Shown here one piece after another: positions 62,541-64,000 of a stretch of 64,000 bases of DNA (its first letter is position 1; each line of letters begins with the position of its first letter). The position numbers and the translations under genes were made by a program. Origin of the DNA: Protea cynaroides (lineage: Eukaryota > Streptophyta > Magnoliopsida > Proteales > Proteaceae); assembly GCA_028583415.1 (NCBI GenBank), contig CM053272.1:48154685-48218684 (forward strand). The letters run 5' to 3'. A model generated the notes under the pieces. It had not been told where the DNA came from, searched no databases, and worked only from the letters and a program-made list of their open reading frames with translations.

Positions 62541-63260
62541 TCCCTACGGCCGCATCCGGACCGTTGAACACTGCAGTAAAGTCAAATCCTGATTGCGTAG
62601 TATCTACTGGGGATGTAAGAATTTTATGCTATCCAACGGTTAGAAACGAGGTTGCGTGGATAATACCACTGCCCACGCATAGGCGCGCGTGCGGGAGAGA
62701 CTGTAAACGTCAGAAAGGCGGGCCCCACTATCCAGACTTGGGAGGGGAGCGCGCGGGAACAGCGCGGGAGCTGTTTCCCGATGCAGTAATAATAAAGGAA
62801 GACTCTGTGACTGATTTAACCCTCAAAATAATTGAGTCTCTCTGTCTCTCTCTTATTTAATTATTATTTTTAGGCTGAGGAAGTGCTCTGGTTGCCACAA
62901 AACCACTTTCTAAACAGTGTCGGTCAGAGGTTCTGAGTTGTGGACCCCACTCCATACCCCAATTAAAGGTGGGATGCACTTAGCAGCAGATCGCAGTAAG
63001 CAAGACTACTAACATGCCTAACGATGAGCGAGAGAGATTCGATTGTGCTTTCTGCTAGCGTGGGGTCCACTCTCTATCAAATCATTTTGTTTCTCTCCAC
63101 ATCTGTTCTGAGTCCCTGACTGACATCGACCCCTCTCTATTTAATTTTTCCTGTGGGGTCTCCTGGTTTTCACTTCCGTCTGTTCCTGTCTCAGGAAATT
63201 TACAAAAGAAGACCCGGAGAAAAGGGTGATAAGTGTTAACTAGTACTTGTGGGTCCCACT
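62540..63260. promoter_or_regulatory. GC-rich region with GTGGGNCCC-type motifs, possible promoter of a gene outside the window
   Basis: GC and CpG content rises sharply at 62640-62780 (GGCGCGCGTGCGGG, GAGCGCGCGGG), unlike the surrounding DNA. Four motifs resembling TCP-family binding sites occur: GGGCCCCAC (62720-62728), GTGGACCCCAC-like (62940-62950), GTGGGGTCCAC (63060-63070) and the palindrome GTGGGTCCCAC (63249-63259). No TATA box or start codon for a recognised gene follows within the window, so direction and target are unknown. Confidence 0.3.
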
Positions 63261-64000
63261 GGGGATGTTTTACTTACATCCGTATCAAACATGCAAAGGC
63301 TTAATGGTTCTTCTGCGGTTGGCCTAACCCAGTAAACCAAGGCCCATTGCAGAGGATTTGGGGTTTGTTCCAGGAGAGGGGGTTTTATTTTTACCAGAAA
63401 AAAGAAAAAAAAAAAAAAAAAAAAGAGGGGGAAAAATAAAGGGCAGAACAAGGATAGAAATCTAGAAGTGCTAGGATCTTATGGACTTTCATTTGATGCA
63501 TATCGATACATGGGTATGTGTGTCGGATGAAGGCCACAAGCTGGCATGACCAGGTGATCGAAACAATTAACGTTCACAGAAGAATGGGGAGAAAGAAATA
63601 GAGAAAACATGGTAATAGATATGTTAGCATACACTTTTGCAAAAGAGGGAGAGGACATATTTCTCACTCATTATCATTTCAATTTGGGAGTGTCAATGGT
63701 TGGTTCAGTTTGTTTCTGTTTTTGTCTGGCTTGGTTCAGTTTTGGTCTTGTATATTAAAACCCAATAATAAAATTTCAAATTTCAATTTTATCGGGTTAG
63801 TTTAGTTTTAGTTTTGGTTTGTTACATGTATATTTAACAGAAGATTGACTTAATGAATTTTATCGGTCCATTATTGAATTAGTTAGGTTTTGATTCCGGT
63901 TTGGACTTATTATTGGGTCCAGATGAATTATACTGGGGAGGAAAGGAGGATGTGCAGGCAAAAGGGACAGAGACTGAGAGAGAGGAGAAAAATGTCAGGT
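63261..64000. other. Right edge of the window, no gene seen
   Basis: Contains an A-run at 63407-63424. From 63687 there is one end of a GGGAGTGTCAATGG-type repeat rich in GGTTCAGTTT, like the elements near 12 kb. The other end is not seen. Confidence 0.4.

Noticed and set aside
62564..62860. 98-codon open frame in the GC-rich patch
   Set aside because: No domain recognised, and it overlaps CpG-rich promoter-like sequence. Length is expected by chance at this GC content.

Overview
This is nuclear DNA of a flowering plant. It is AT-rich and intron-containing, full of poly-A/T tracts and dinucleotide microsatellites, and crowded with degenerate plant retroelements (Ty1-copia, LINE, SINE, TRIM-like) and small inverted-repeat transposons. 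The plant-specific homeobox families (class I KNOX and HD-Zip II) confirm a land plant. The protein sequences look dicot-like or early-diverging angiosperm, but I cannot name the species.

Only three intact protein-coding genes can be supported, and all three resolve into complete, in-phase exon chains. (1) 127-9518, minus strand: a ten-exon serine carboxypeptidase of peptidase family S28 (lysosomal Pro-X carboxypeptidase-like, 533 aa) with a signal peptide and a microsatellite-encoded poly-alanine run. (2) 21621-22638, plus strand: a three-exon HD-Zip class II transcription factor closest to HAT22/HAT9 (280 aa). (3) 31674-41950, minus strand: a four-exon class I KNOX homeobox gene closest to KNAT1/BREVIPEDICELLUS (357 aa), with an 8.55 kb intron between the KNOX2 and ELK exons. 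The two homeobox genes converge tail to tail across about 9 kb. Nothing shows that they are functionally coupled.

The rest is intergenic or intronic accessory DNA. 9.7-21 kb holds an L1-type LINE 3' fragment, two inverted-repeat elements (one with an 8-bp target duplication), a CCATGG-ended MITE with a 7-bp duplication, and a TRIM-like miniature LTR element. 26.7-30.6 kb holds two tRNA-derived SINE-like units and a probable decayed LTR. The large KNOX intron holds a Mutator-like non-autonomous element (9-bp duplication), an RTE-type LINE fragment and a second CCATGG MITE (7-bp duplication). 43-53 kb holds LINE RNase H tails, two further inverted-repeat elements and very long CT and AT/GT microsatellites. 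53717-57651 is one Ty1-copia element with both LTRs, a primer-binding site and a 5-bp duplication, but a wrecked coding region lacking most of the reverse transcriptase. 58-60.8 kb holds another LINE tail, a MITE remnant and a small hairpin MITE. The last 1.5 kb becomes GC-richer, with several GTGGGNCCC-type motifs, and may be the promoter side of a gene outside the window.

I did not find a novel multi-gene system. The most distinctive signals are the CCATGG MITE family with an unusual 7-bp target duplication, the two Mutator-like elements with repeated subterminal motifs, and the transposon-loaded KNOX intron.
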